Assembly: GCA_046331095.1 (NCBI GenBank) | Contig: JAXLRM010000004.1 | Coordinates: 496,001 to 560,000 of the forward strand | Length of the DNA: 64,000 nt | Reading direction: 5' to 3' | Origin: JAIBAC01 sp046331095 | GTDB taxonomy: Bacteria; Actinomycetota; Acidimicrobiia; UBA2766 | Shown here: positions 53,083-62,667 of the stretch, one piece after another | Numbering within the stretch: the stretch's first letter is position 1 | Layout: every line of letters begins with the position of its first letter | The notes under the pieces: model-generated | The model's input: only the letters and a program-made list of their open reading frames with translations | What the model was told of the DNA's origin: nothing | Database searches by the model: none | Made by a program: the position numbers and the translations under genes

Positions 53083-54066
53083 ATGTCTGCCGCCGTGATC
53101 CGTGCCAGCGGGCTCACCAAGACCTTCGGCGACTTCGTCGCGGTCGACGGAGTCGACCTCGAGGTCCAGCCCGGGGAGTGCTTCGGCATGCTCGGCCCCA
53201 ACGGCGCCGGCAAGACGTCGACGATGCGCATGATCGGTTGTGTCACGCCGGTCACGTCCGGATCGCTGAGCGTGCTCGGCTCCGACGTCACCGCCCGCGG
53301 TGCCGGGCGCCGTGTCAAGGCGCGCCTCGGCGTCGTGCCACAGGAGGACAGCCTCGACGAGGAGCTCACGGTCGAGGAGAACCTCGTCGTCTACGCCCGC
53401 TACTTCGGGATCCGCACGGAGGTGGCACGGCAGCGCGCGGGTGAGCAACTCACCTTCATGTCCCTCGCCGACCGTGCCCACGACAAGGTGCGGACGCTGT
53501 CGGGCGGGATGAAACGGCGCCTCGTGATCGCACGTGCGCTCGTCAACGATCCCGACGTCGTGCTCCTCGACGAGCCGACCACCGGCCTCGACCCCCAGGC
53601 GCGCCACCACATCTGGGACCGCCTGCGAACCCTCGGGGCGTCGGGCGCGACCCTCGTGCTCACCACGCACTACATGGAGGAGGCGACCCAGCTCTGTGAC
53701 AGGCTCGTGATCATGGACGGCGGCCGCGTGCTCGTCGAGGGCCCACCCCGCGAGCTCGTGCGCCGCTGCGTCCCGCGTCACGTGGTCGAGGTGTCGCGTG
53801 CGGCCCTCGACGGACGCGCCATGCCCGCTCTCGACGGTTGCGAGGTCATCGACCTGCACGACCGCGTGCTCGTGCACACCGACGACGGGCGCGCGGTGGT
53901 GTCCGCCCTCGAAGGTGCGGGTATCGACGCCGAAGACGTGTACGCGCGCCCGGCGTCGCTCGAGGACGTCTTCCTCGCCCTGACCGGGCGCGACCTCCTC
54001 GATGCCGGGGACGCGGGTGACGCGGCCGGGTCCGGGGCGGCGCCCGGTGGGGACGGCGGGCCGTGA
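53083..54066 (+). CDS. ABC-2 exporter ATP-binding protein
   Basis: 327 aa ATPase of the NodI/DrrA type. Walker A GPNGAGKTS near residue 43, Q-loop LGVVPQEDSLDEELTV, signature LSGGMKRR near 142, Walker B VVLLDEPTTGLDPQ and H-loop LTTHYMEEA, followed by the C-terminal DrrA-like extension (residues 225-327) ending in a Gly/Ala/Asp tail. Pairs with the permease, whose GTG overlaps its stop. Substrate unknown; lipid, antibiotic or polysaccharide export are typical. Confidence 0.9.
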   Translation: MSAAVIRASGLTKTFGDFVAVDGVDLEVQPGECFGMLGPNGAGKTSTMRMIGCVTPVTSGSLSVLGSDVTARGAGRRVKARLGVVPQEDSLDEELTVEENLVVYARYFGIRTEVARQRAGEQLTFMSLADRAHDKVRTLSGGMKRRLVIARALVNDPDVVLLDEPTTGLDPQARHHIWDRLRTLGASGATLVLTTHYMEEATQLCDRLVIMDGGRVLVEGPPRELVRRCVPRHVVEVSRAALDGRAMPALDGCEVIDLHDRVLVHTDDGRAVVSALEGAGIDAEDVYARPASLEDVFLALTGRDLLDAGDAGDAAGSGAAPGGDGGP

Positions 54067-54836
54067 CCGCGCCGGCGACCGTCCTGCGTGGCGCGGCCCG
54101 CGTGTGGTTGCGCGACTGGACCGTGTGGCGTCACGTCGCACGCTGGCTCCTGGTCCCGAGCCTGCTCGACCCGATCGTGTTCCTGGTGGCGATGGGTCTC
54201 GGCGTCGGCTCCTACGTCACCTCGGTCGGGGGGCTGAGCTACATCGAGTTCATCGCACCCGGGCTCCTGATGAGCGCGGTGATGTACCAGGCGTCGTTCG
54301 AGACGACGTGGAACATCTTCTTCAAGCTGGAGATGCGCTCGACCTACGCCTCGATGCTGTCGACGCCGCTCGAGCCTGCGGACCTCGTGCTCGGCGACAT
54401 GGCGTGGGGTGCGACGCGAGCGACGATCACCGGGGCGATCTTCTTCGTGGTCCTCGTCGTCGCCGGCCTCGTGAGCTCGTGGTGGGCGTTGGCGATGCCG
54501 TTCGCGGCGGCGCTGGTGGCGGTCGACTTCGCGTCGATGGGGATGCTCGCGTCGGCGTACGTCCGTGACATGAACCTGTACGCCTACTACTACACGGTCG
54601 TGATCGTCCCGATGTTCCTGTTCTCGGGGGTGTTCTTCGAGATCTCGAACCTCCCGGAGTGGGCGCAGAAGGTCGCGTGGGCGTTGCCGTTGTTCCACGG
54701 CGCCACGTTGAGTCGGCAGCTCGCGACCGGGGACGTCGGTATGTCGAGTCTCGTCCACGTCGCCTACCTCGTGGCCCTGCCCGCGGTGCTCCTGGCAGCC
54801 GCGATCCGCCGCATGCGCGCCCGCCTCCTCGGCTGA
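54063..54836 (+). CDS. ABC-2 type permease (NodJ/DrrB-like)
   Basis: 257 aa with six membrane helices; the ABC-2 signature region IVPMFLFSGVFFEISNLPEWAQ near residue 180-200 is characteristic of NodJ/DrrB permeases. Forms the exporter with the ATPase upstream. The stop is followed by the palindromic repeat at 54841. Confidence 0.88.
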   Translation: MTAPATVLRGAARVWLRDWTVWRHVARWLLVPSLLDPIVFLVAMGLGVGSYVTSVGGLSYIEFIAPGLLMSAVMYQASFETTWNIFFKLEMRSTYASMLSTPLEPADLVLGDMAWGATRATITGAIFFVVLVVAGLVSSWWALAMPFAAALVAVDFASMGMLASAYVRDMNLYAYYYTVVIVPMFLFSGVFFEISNLPEWAQKVAWALPLFHGATLSRQLATGDVGMSSLVHVAYLVALPAVLLAAAIRRMRARLLG

Positions 54837-54840
54837 CCCG

Positions 54841-54914
54841 CGTCCCCACGTCGGGGGGTGGGATGGACGTGGGGACGTGAGGTGGGTTCACGACCCGTTT
54901 TGCGTCCCCACGTC
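54841..54914. repeat. Dispersed palindromic repeat, locus 3 (one full, one half copy)
   Basis: A full hairpin with arms GACGTGGGGACG/CGTCCCCACGTC (54866-54877 and 54903-54914) and an inner GGGT/ACCC stem, preceded by an isolated right-arm half at 54841-54852. It lies after the permease stop and before the first CNNM gene. The inner loop differs from locus 2 (TCACG versus TGTGG) while the flanking stem is kept. Confidence 0.85.
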
Positions 54915-54962
54915 GGGGGGTCGGATCAACTAGGAAGGAAGCGTGACCGCAACTCGGAGGCC

Positions 54963-56282
54963 GTGATCGGCACCACGTTGGGACTGCTGACGGTCCTGGC
55001 TCTCATCGCCGTCGGCGGGTTCTTCGCGGCGGCGGAGTTCGCGCTGGTCGCGGTCGACCGCAACCGCATCAAGGCGCGGGCCGAAGCGGGGTCGCGGGCA
55101 GCCGTGCGCACCGAAGCCGCGCTCGCCGAGCTCTCGTTCCAGTTGACGGGTGCCCAGGTGGGCGTCACCGCTTCGTCGCTGCTGATCGGCTTCGTCGCGG
55201 AGCCGACGATCGCGCACCTCGTCGAGCCGCTCCTCGAGGGACTCCCCTGGAGTGCAGCGACCACACGCGCGGTGTCGCTGCTCGTGGCGCTGGTCCTGGC
55301 CACCGCGGCGCAGATGGTCCTGGGCGAGCTGATCCCCAAGAACGTGGCGCTCGCACGCTCGGAGGGGACCGCACTGCTTCTCGGTCCCGCCCTGCGCGGA
55401 GTCAACAAGGCCCTCGCACCCCTGATCCGGCTCTTCAACGGGTCCGCCGACCGCCTCCTGACTTTGATCGGCATCGAGCCGCAGATGGAGCTCGAAGGGA
55501 TACGTTCGATCGAGGAGCTCGGGCTGCTGATGCGCACCTCGGCCGAGGAGGGCGTCCTCGACCGCGAGGTCGCCGACCTGGTGCGGCGCTCGCTCTCGTT
55601 CGCCGACAAGACCGCGCTGGACGCCCTCGTACCGCGCACCGGTGTCGCCGTGATCAGGAGTGACGCCGACGTGTCGGACCTCGTCGAGCTGTCGCGGCGA
55701 ACCGGCCACTCACGGTTCCCCGTCATCGGGACCGGGATCGACGACGTGATCGGGCAGGTACACGTCAAGGACTCGTTCAGGGTCCGTCCGCGCGAGCGCG
55801 CGACGCGGCGTGTGGCCGATCTCATGGCCCGGCCCGTCGTCGTGCCCGAGACCGCGCCGCTCGACTCACTCCTCACGGAGCTGCGCACCTCCGGCACCCA
55901 GCTCGCGGTCGTGGTCGACGAGCACGGCGGCATGGCGGGCATCATCACCGTCGAGGACATCATCGAGGAGATCGTCGGCGAGATCGCCGACGAGTACGAC
56001 CCGGGCCCCGCGCGGCCGGCGACGTTGCTGGGCACCTGGGTGGTGGACGCGATGCTCCACCACGACGAGCTGCACGACCGCTGCGGCTTCGACCTGCCCG
56101 ACGGGGAGTGGGAGACCCTTGCCGGCTACCTGCTCTGGATGTTCGGTCGCATCCCGGCCGAGGGCGACGTGGCGGAGGCGGACGGGTGGACCTTCGCCGT
56201 GCGCCGCATGGACGGGCACCGCATCGCCGAAGTCCTCGTGCGACGCGATCCCACCGCCGTCCTGCGGGAGGCGCAGCCTTGA
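54963..56282 (+). CDS. CNNM/HlyC-type transporter protein, first of a pair
   Basis: 439 aa. CNNM (DUF21) membrane domain with FFAAAEFALVAVDRNRIKARA near the start and LTGAQVGVTASSLLIGFVAEP (about 60-80), then CBS domains (IRSDADVSDLVELSRRTGHS; AVVVDEHGGMAGIITVEDI) and a CorC-HlyC transporter-associated C-terminal domain (WETLAGYLLWMFGRIP). Such proteins act in Mg/Co efflux or homeostasis. GTG 54963 is the best available start, but the GGAGG two bases before it is too close; TTG 54978 is an alternative. Stop overlaps the second copy (TTGA). Confidence 0.85.
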   Translation: MIGTTLGLLTVLALIAVGGFFAAAEFALVAVDRNRIKARAEAGSRAAVRTEAALAELSFQLTGAQVGVTASSLLIGFVAEPTIAHLVEPLLEGLPWSAATTRAVSLLVALVLATAAQMVLGELIPKNVALARSEGTALLLGPALRGVNKALAPLIRLFNGSADRLLTLIGIEPQMELEGIRSIEELGLLMRTSAEEGVLDREVADLVRRSLSFADKTALDALVPRTGVAVIRSDADVSDLVELSRRTGHSRFPVIGTGIDDVIGQVHVKDSFRVRPRERATRRVADLMARPVVVPETAPLDSLLTELRTSGTQLAVVVDEHGGMAGIITVEDIIEEIVGEIADEYDPGPARPATLLGTWVVDAMLHHDELHDRCGFDLPDGEWETLAGYLLWMFGRIPAEGDVAEADGWTFAVRRMDGHRIAEVLVRRDPTAVLREAQP

Positions 56283-57574
56283 TCGCACGCGCCGTGCTCT
56301 CGCTCGTCCTGCTCGCCCTCAACGCGTTCTTCGTCGCGTCCGAGTTCGCTCTCGTCGCCGCACGTCCCAGCCAGCTCGAACCGCGTGCTGCCGAAGGGAG
56401 CATGTCGGCCCGTGCCGTCCTCGGCCTCCAGCGGCGCCTGTCCTACAGCCTGACCGGAGCGCAGCTCGGCGTCACGGTGTGCAGCCTCGGTCTCGGGATC
56501 GTGGCCGAACCGCTCCTCAGCGAGGCGCTCAACCGACTGTTCGGTCTCGGCAGGATCCCGGCGTCGGTGGCGCAGGTGCTCGCGTTCGTCCTGTCGCTCG
56601 GGATCGTGACGTACCTGCACATGGCTCTGAGCGAGATGCTGCCCAAGAACCTCGCGATCGCCGAGCCGGTTCGCACAGCGATCGGCGTCGGGGTGGCGTT
56701 CCGGGCGTACGTGGGCATCTTCAAGTGGGTCATCCTCGTGCTCAACGGCGCCGCCAACGCCGGCACGCGCATGCTGGGCGTCGAACCTCCGGTCGAGGGT
56801 TTCGACGCTCACACCGCGGAAGACCTCGCCCTGCTCCTCGAGGAGTCACGCGCGCGCGGCATCGTCGACATCGAGAACGTCGGCCACAGGGTCCTCGCCG
56901 GTGCTCTCGACTTCGGTCGGCTCGACGCCGCTGCCGTCATGGTCGCCCGTCCGGACGTCGTGGCGCTCGAGATCGGCGCGCCGGTCGCGGACTTCGTCGC
57001 CCTGGTGCGCGCTCGCGGACTCTCGCGCATCCCCGTGTACGAGTCGGACCTCGACCACGTCGCCGGGTTCGTTCACGCCAAGGACTTGCTCGCCCCCGAG
57101 GTCGAGGACGCGCCCGGAGCCCCCGTCGACCGGAGCCTCGTGCGCGAGGTGCTGGTCGTGCCCGAGAACGCCCCGGTCGACCGCCTGCTCGTCGACATGC
57201 GCAACAGGCGCCTGCAGCTCGCCCTCGTCGTCGACGAGTACGGCGGCACTGCCGGCATCGTGACCATCGAGGACCTCTTGGAGGAGCTCGTCGGCGACAT
57301 CCGCGACGAGTACGACCGGCGCGAGCGTCTCGTGCGTGCCGAGGGTCCCGGAGTCTGGGTCTGCGACGGCAGGACCCGCCCCGACGAGCTCGCCCTCTGG
57401 ACCGGTCTCACGGTACCCGCGGGTGACTTCGAGACCCTGGGCGGATTCGTACTCGACCACTTCGGCTACATCCCCGTCGCCGGCGAGTCCTTCACCTTCG
57501 ATCGGGTGCGCGTCGAGGTGCGGGCGATGGACGGGCGCCGCGTGGCGGAGATCGCGCTCCGCTCCGAGTCCTGA
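56279..57574 (+). CDS. CNNM/HlyC-type transporter protein, second of a pair
   Basis: 431-aa paralogue with the same order: DUF21 domain (NAFFVASEFALVAARPSQLE; LTGAQLGVTVCSLGLGIVAEP), CBS pair (ALVVDEYGGTAGIVTIEDLL) and the CorC-HlyC C-terminal domain (FETLGGFVLDHFGYIPVAGE). TTG 56279 start. Tandem CNNM pairs with coupled translation are common in actinobacteria and may form a heterodimer. Confidence 0.87.
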   Translation: MIARAVLSLVLLALNAFFVASEFALVAARPSQLEPRAAEGSMSARAVLGLQRRLSYSLTGAQLGVTVCSLGLGIVAEPLLSEALNRLFGLGRIPASVAQVLAFVLSLGIVTYLHMALSEMLPKNLAIAEPVRTAIGVGVAFRAYVGIFKWVILVLNGAANAGTRMLGVEPPVEGFDAHTAEDLALLLEESRARGIVDIENVGHRVLAGALDFGRLDAAAVMVARPDVVALEIGAPVADFVALVRARGLSRIPVYESDLDHVAGFVHAKDLLAPEVEDAPGAPVDRSLVREVLVVPENAPVDRLLVDMRNRRLQLALVVDEYGGTAGIVTIEDLLEELVGDIRDEYDRRERLVRAEGPGVWVCDGRTRPDELALWTGLTVPAGDFETLGGFVLDHFGYIPVAGESFTFDRVRVEVRAMDGRRVAEIALRSES

Positions 57575-57606
57575 CCCGAGCCGAGCTGCGGCGGTGGCGG
57601 GGCCGG

Positions 57607-60525
57607 TCAGCCGCCGGGGGAGCCCGCCGGGGGAGTGGTCGTCGTCGTGGTCGCCTGGGTCGACCCGGATTGTTGGGCGAGTTGGTTGAGCGTGTCGCCG
57701 AGTTGCTTCTCGAGCTTGCCGTAGGACTCGAGGTCGCCCTTGCCGAGGGCCTGCTGCATCTGCTGGTACAGCGAGTTGGCCTGGGTCACGAGCCCGGCGA
57801 GCTGAGCCGGTGTCCCTGCCGACGGCTGCTGTTGGTCGGGTGGCAACTGGGTCACGATCGAGGGCGCGTTGCCCGCGACGATGGGGCCCGCGACCGGGGA
57901 GAAGCCGAACAGCGACGTCAGCGCGCTCGCGAAGTCGTCGCCCATCTTCGCGTTGTTCCCGAAGAGGACGACCACCTTGGAGAGCTGGGGCACCGCGTTC
58001 TCGTCGGCACGGATGTAGATGGGCTGTACGTAGAGCAGGGAGTTCGCGATCGGGACGATGCGTACGTTGCCGCGCTCGGTGCGCGAGCCGCGCTGGTCCA
58101 GCAGGGTCAACTCCGACGCGATCTCGGCGGTCTGTTGGATGCGCGCCTCGACCTGTTGGGGCCCGTTGATGGTGACCTGTCCGCGGGGCAGCACGAGGGA
58201 CACGAGCTCGCCGTAGTGGCCCGGATCCGACCGCGCTGCGAGGAGGGATATCAGGTTCTGCTTGCCCCGTGGTGTGTACGAGTTGAACAGCACGAACTCG
58301 ACCGAGTCCTCCCCCGGGAGCTTCATGTTGAGGTACTGCGGAGTGGCTGGGACGTCGCTCGTTCCCGCCACGGTCGTGGTCACCACCGAACGCTGCGACA
58401 CGTCCCAGGCGTCGTCCTGGCTGTAGAAGCTGCGGGGGTCGGTCACGTGGTAGCGCCCGTAGGTCGCTTGCTGCACGGCGAAGAGGTTGATCGGGTAGCG
58501 GAAGTGCTCCTGGAGGGCGTCGGACGGGTCGGCGTCGTCGAAGAGCTGGGGGACCGCGTCGTTCCATGCCGCCGCGATCGGGTCGCCCTTGTCGACACGG
58601 TAGAGCGTGACGTCGCCCGTGTAGGCGTCGACGACGGCCTTCACGGAGTTGCGCATGTAGTTCGCACCCGCGAACCCACCGAGGCTGTCGCGCAACGCCG
58701 TCGGGACGCGTGCCGGCTCCGAGTAGGGGTACAGGTCCGTGGTGGTGTAGGCGTCGACGATCCACTGGAGGCGCCCGTCGATCACCGTCATGTACGGGCT
58801 CGTGTCGAAGGTCAGGAACGGGGCGATCTTCTTGAGGCGGGTGGCGAGGTCACGGTCGTAGAGAAGCCTGCTGTCGGGCGTGATCGCGTTCGAAAGGATG
58901 AACTTGGTGTCGCGGAACCGAACCGCATACGCGAGTTTGCGCCAGATCGAGTTGAGTTGGACACCACTCTCGCCCTGGTAGGAATAGGCCTCGACGTTCG
59001 AGTCGGCGGCAGGATCTGCCGTCGCGGAATCCGACCGCGCCGAGTCGCTCGAGCCGACCACGGGCCGGTCGAGTTCGGACAGGTTCGTCTTCACGATCAC
59101 GAACTGCTTGGTCTGTTGGCCGAAGTAGATGCGCGGCTCGCCTATGTCGAGTGCCGGCTGGGCGCGCAGTGCGGTATCGGGAGGCACGTCCTGGACCAGG
59201 TACGACGGGCCGCCGACCGTCGTCTTCTCGTTGGCGGGACTCGCCACGACACCGAAGCCGTGGGTGTAGACGAGGTGTTCGTTCTGCCAGGTACGGGCGG
59301 CCTCGGCGAGAGCGCTCGGGTCCACCTCGCGTGCCGAGATCAGCACCTGTGTGGTGCGTTTGTCGACCGGATATCGGTCGACTCCGATCGAATTGAACAA
59401 GTAGTAAGGGACGAGTTCTTGGGTCTGCTTGTACGAGTCCAGCAGCGGTTTGTCGTCCCACAATCGCACGTTGGCAAGAACTTGCTCGTTTGCCTGCAGG
59501 TCACTCGACGTGAGAACCTCCGAGTACGGGAAGTTCTGCTGATCGATCGCATCCAGGCCGTAGCCCTGTCGTGTGAAGTCGATGTTGCGTTGGATGTAGG
59601 GCGATTCCTTCTCGATCTCGTTCGGTACAACCTGGAACTGCTGTACGAGCCGCGGGTAGACGCCACCGACGACGAACGCGGCAACGACCATGAGAGCGAT
59701 GGCCACGATCGGCAACAGGAGCCGTTTGGTGAGGAAGGTCGCGAAGAGGAGCACGGCCGACACGATCGCGATCCAGAACAGCACGCGGTAGGCGGGGAGT
59801 TGGGCGTTCACGTCGGTGTAGGACGCTCCGAGCACCGTCCCGCGGGTGGAGTAGAGCAGCTCCCACTGGTTGATCTGGTAGCCGAGGGCCTTCAGCAGGA
59901 GCAGGAGCCCCAGCAGGATCGAGAGGTGGTTGCGGGCTTGCGGCGCAAGGATCCCGCCCTCGGGCTGGGGTCCGATCGCCCCCGCGTACGCGTAGATCGC
60001 CGCGACGACGATCAGCGCGAAGACGAGCGCGGCGAGCATCCACCCGAAACCGAACTTCCACACGGGCAGCGAGAACACGTAGAAGCCGACGTTCTTGCCG
60101 AAGACCGGGTCGGTGGTGCCGAAGGGTTGCGCGTGGTTCCAGAGCAGGAACTCGCGCCAGCTCGGGAACGTCGCCGCACCGAAGGCGACCGAGCCGGCGA
60201 CGACGATGCCGGCGAGGACGAGGCGCAGCACCGGGTCGAGGGTGCGGCGCAGGTTGAAGAGGAAGTCGTTCGTGATCGCGAGTGGGCGCAGCGGGCTCAG
60301 GCGGCGGGCCAGGTAGACGTTGACGCCGAGGATCACAGCGAACGCGACGGCGGAGACGATGAACAGCGTCGTCTGGTACCCGAGCTGGGTGACGTAGAAG
60401 CTCCGGAACCCGGTGTCGGTGTACCAGAGCATGTCCGTGAAGAACGAGACCCCCGGTCCCACGACGATGACAACCACGACGACGACGGCGAGCGCGGTGA
60501 ACACGATGGCGCGTCTGCGGCGCAC
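57607..60525 (-). CDS. UPF0182 family membrane protein
   Basis: 972 aa, conserved in actinobacteria and cyanobacteria, function unknown. Seven membrane helices in the first 320 residues (VVGPGVSFFTDMLWYTDTGF is typical), then a very large extracytoplasmic domain with NIDFTRQGYGLD and VYTHGFGVVASPAN segments, and a Gln/Thr/Pro-rich tail. GTG 60525 is preceded by GAGGAG at 4 to 5 bases. Converges on the second CNNM gene (32 bp). Confidence 0.9.
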   Translation of the reverse strand: MRRRRAIVFTALAVVVVVVIVVGPGVSFFTDMLWYTDTGFRSFYVTQLGYQTTLFIVSAVAFAVILGVNVYLARRLSPLRPLAITNDFLFNLRRTLDPVLRLVLAGIVVAGSVAFGAATFPSWREFLLWNHAQPFGTTDPVFGKNVGFYVFSLPVWKFGFGWMLAALVFALIVVAAIYAYAGAIGPQPEGGILAPQARNHLSILLGLLLLLKALGYQINQWELLYSTRGTVLGASYTDVNAQLPAYRVLFWIAIVSAVLLFATFLTKRLLLPIVAIALMVVAAFVVGGVYPRLVQQFQVVPNEIEKESPYIQRNIDFTRQGYGLDAIDQQNFPYSEVLTSSDLQANEQVLANVRLWDDKPLLDSYKQTQELVPYYLFNSIGVDRYPVDKRTTQVLISAREVDPSALAEAARTWQNEHLVYTHGFGVVASPANEKTTVGGPSYLVQDVPPDTALRAQPALDIGEPRIYFGQQTKQFVIVKTNLSELDRPVVGSSDSARSDSATADPAADSNVEAYSYQGESGVQLNSIWRKLAYAVRFRDTKFILSNAITPDSRLLYDRDLATRLKKIAPFLTFDTSPYMTVIDGRLQWIVDAYTTTDLYPYSEPARVPTALRDSLGGFAGANYMRNSVKAVVDAYTGDVTLYRVDKGDPIAAAWNDAVPQLFDDADPSDALQEHFRYPINLFAVQQATYGRYHVTDPRSFYSQDDAWDVSQRSVVTTTVAGTSDVPATPQYLNMKLPGEDSVEFVLFNSYTPRGKQNLISLLAARSDPGHYGELVSLVLPRGQVTINGPQQVEARIQQTAEIASELTLLDQRGSRTERGNVRIVPIANSLLYVQPIYIRADENAVPQLSKVVVLFGNNAKMGDDFASALTSLFGFSPVAGPIVAGNAPSIVTQLPPDQQQPSAGTPAQLAGLVTQANSLYQQMQQALGKGDLESYGKLEKQLGDTLNQLAQQSGSTQATTTTTTPPAGSPGG

Positions 60526-60564
60526 GGGTCTCCTCTTGTAGGGACAGGGGAACTGACCGGCAGG

Positions 60565-62667
60565 TTAGGCGCGCCGGGGTGCGCTCAACGCTTCGCACGA
60601 GGCGACCAGGCCGACCAACTCGGCACCGTATCGCCGCTGTTTCGTGGGTCCGATGTCGGGGACGCGGGCGAGCGCGGCGACGTCGGTGGGACGCTCGCGT
60701 GCGAGAAGCCTGAGCGTCGCGTCGTGCAGGACGAGGTGGCCGGGTATGCCCTCACGGGTTGCTGTCCGGTCGCGCCAGGCACGCAATCCGTCCAGCACAC
60801 AGTCGGCGGCGCTCCCGTCGCCGTCGTCACCGGCTTCGGCGCCGGGGTCGGGCGTCGCTGCCCGCACGGCTGCGAGGCGGGAACGCCATCCGGGGACCGG
60901 CTCGTGTTCGCACGTACACGCCGCGATGGCGTCGGCGGCAGCGGCAAGCATCGGCGACGGTCGCCGCGATCGCACCGTGCCGCCCAGTGTCCGGGAGCAG
61001 CACCACGAGAGCAGGAGGCGACGGCGGCTGCGGGTGAGCGCCACGTACAACAGGCGCCGCTCCTCCTCGACGTCCGCGGGCTCGGTCGCGTGGGCGATCG
61101 GAACGAGGCCTTCCTCGACGCCGACGACGAAGACGACGTCGAACTCGAGACCCTTTGCACGATGCATGGACAGGAGCGAGACGGCGTCGGCGCGCAAGTC
61201 GTCGGGTTCGGCGCCAACCGTCGCGCGCAGCCATGCGGTGAAGCCCCCCACGTCCGCCACGCCGCCCGCGTCGAGTGACGCGAGCTCGTATTCGCGGGCG
61301 GCACGGACGAGCGCATCGAGGTCGGCATCGGGACCGTCATCGGAGTCGGCATCCTCGTGCACCTCGCGGCCCGCGAGCTCGGCGACGAGGGCGGCGAAGG
61401 GCATCCCCGGCGGGAGCGAGCCGTGGCGCGAGCCGGACCCGAGGCGCGCGAGCACGTCGCGGACCGAGGGCGCCGCGACCAGCGCCGAGCCGGCACGTAC
61501 GACCGTGGGGATGCCCGCGGCGACGAGGGCGTCGCGGATCGGTACGAGTTGCCTGTTTGTGCGCGCCAACACCGCGCAGGAGCGCCACGACGCTCCCGGA
61601 CGCCTGGCGCTCTGGACCGTGCGGGCAACCCAGGCCGCCTCGGCCAGCTCGTCGGCGTGCGAGGCCACCTCGGGCACCGGTCCCTCGGCGAGGTTGGGAC
61701 GCAGCAGCTTGCCGCGACGGCGGCGCCCCTCGGACAGAACTGCGTTGGCGACGCGCAGGACCTGGGGCGAACTCCGGAAGTTGTCCTCGAGGCGGACGGT
61801 GACGGCGTCGGGCCAGATCTCGCGGAAGCCGACGAGGTACGACGCCTCGGCACCGCCGAAGCCGTAGATGGACTGGTCGTCGTCGCCGACCGCGCACAGC
61901 GTCGTCCTGGTGGAGCCGCCTGCGGGGTCGACCAGCGCGCACAGGAGCCGGAACTGCGCCGGATTGACGTCCTGGAACTCGTCGACGAAGACGTGGTCGA
62001 CGCGCCGCAGCGGTGCCCGTGCGTAGGCGGAGTCGGTCTCGAGGATGTGTGCCCACCCTTCGAGGAGGTCCTCGAAGTCGAGCACGCCGCGGTGGGCCTT
62101 GATGTCGGTGTAGGTCCGGTACACGCGGCCGAGCTCAGCGGGGGTCGTCGGCAGGTCCGTGCGGCCCGCGAGGTGTTCGGCGATCTCTGCCGGGCCGACC
62201 GTGCGTGCGCGTGCACGCTCGATCTCCCTGGCGACGGCCGTGACCCGGCGCCTGTCGGCGTCGCGGCCACCGGAGCCGCGCATGGCCTCGGCGACGAGGG
62301 CGGCCTTGTGCTCGACCACGCGGCGCTCCGGTAGGCCGCGCAGGCGGCGGTGTTCGGTGATCGCCTGGAATGCCAGGGCGTGGAACGTCCCGCAACGCAA
62401 CTCGGTGGCGGTGTCGAGTGCGTCGAGGCGGCTCTCGAGCTCGCCGGCAGCCTTGCGTGTGAACGTGACGGCGACCGTGTGCGCCGCCGCCGCGGGATCC
62501 TCCGCGAGTACACGCGCGATGCGTCGTGTGAGCACGAGCGTCTTGCCCGATCCGGCACCTGCCACGATGCACAGCCGCGAAGCGCCGCAGAAGACAGCGT
62601 CGTGCTGGGCCTTCGTCAGACCGGCACCGAGGCGGTGCGCAGCGGTGGCCGCATCGACTGCGCTCAT
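60565..62667 (-). CDS. uvrD2: UvrD2-like SF1A helicase with HRDC domain
   Basis: 700 aa, 3'-5' DNA helicase. Motif I GAGSGKT near residue 40, motif II DEFQDV near 225, QSIYGFGGA (motif III), SMHRAKGLEFDVVFV (motif V) and YVALTRSRRRL (motif VI). The C-terminal region has cysteines (SWCCS, CTC) and an HRDC domain at about 620-690, as in mycobacterial UvrD2, an essential repair helicase. ATG 62667 overlaps the nuclease stop (ATGA), so helicase and nuclease are coupled. No UvrD Ku-binding tail is seen. Confidence 0.9.
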   Translation of the reverse strand: MSAVDAATAAHRLGAGLTKAQHDAVFCGASRLCIVAGAGSGKTLVLTRRIARVLAEDPAAAAHTVAVTFTRKAAGELESRLDALDTATELRCGTFHALAFQAITEHRRLRGLPERRVVEHKAALVAEAMRGSGGRDADRRRVTAVAREIERARARTVGPAEIAEHLAGRTDLPTTPAELGRVYRTYTDIKAHRGVLDFEDLLEGWAHILETDSAYARAPLRRVDHVFVDEFQDVNPAQFRLLCALVDPAGGSTRTTLCAVGDDDQSIYGFGGAEASYLVGFREIWPDAVTVRLEDNFRSSPQVLRVANAVLSEGRRRRGKLLRPNLAEGPVPEVASHADELAEAAWVARTVQSARRPGASWRSCAVLARTNRQLVPIRDALVAAGIPTVVRAGSALVAAPSVRDVLARLGSGSRHGSLPPGMPFAALVAELAGREVHEDADSDDGPDADLDALVRAAREYELASLDAGGVADVGGFTAWLRATVGAEPDDLRADAVSLLSMHRAKGLEFDVVFVVGVEEGLVPIAHATEPADVEEERRLLYVALTRSRRRLLLSWCCSRTLGGTVRSRRPSPMLAAAADAIAACTCEHEPVPGWRSRLAAVRAATPDPGAEAGDDGDGSAADCVLDGLRAWRDRTATREGIPGHLVLHDATLRLLARERPTDVAALARVPDIGPTKQRRYGAELVGLVASCEALSAPRRA

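Noticed and set aside
57670..61278. Plus-strand frame of about 1200 codons over UPF0182 and uvrD2
   Set aside because: Composition is that of a reverse-complement shadow (runs of GERGE- and DRVE-like repeats) and it covers two clear genes on the minus strand.
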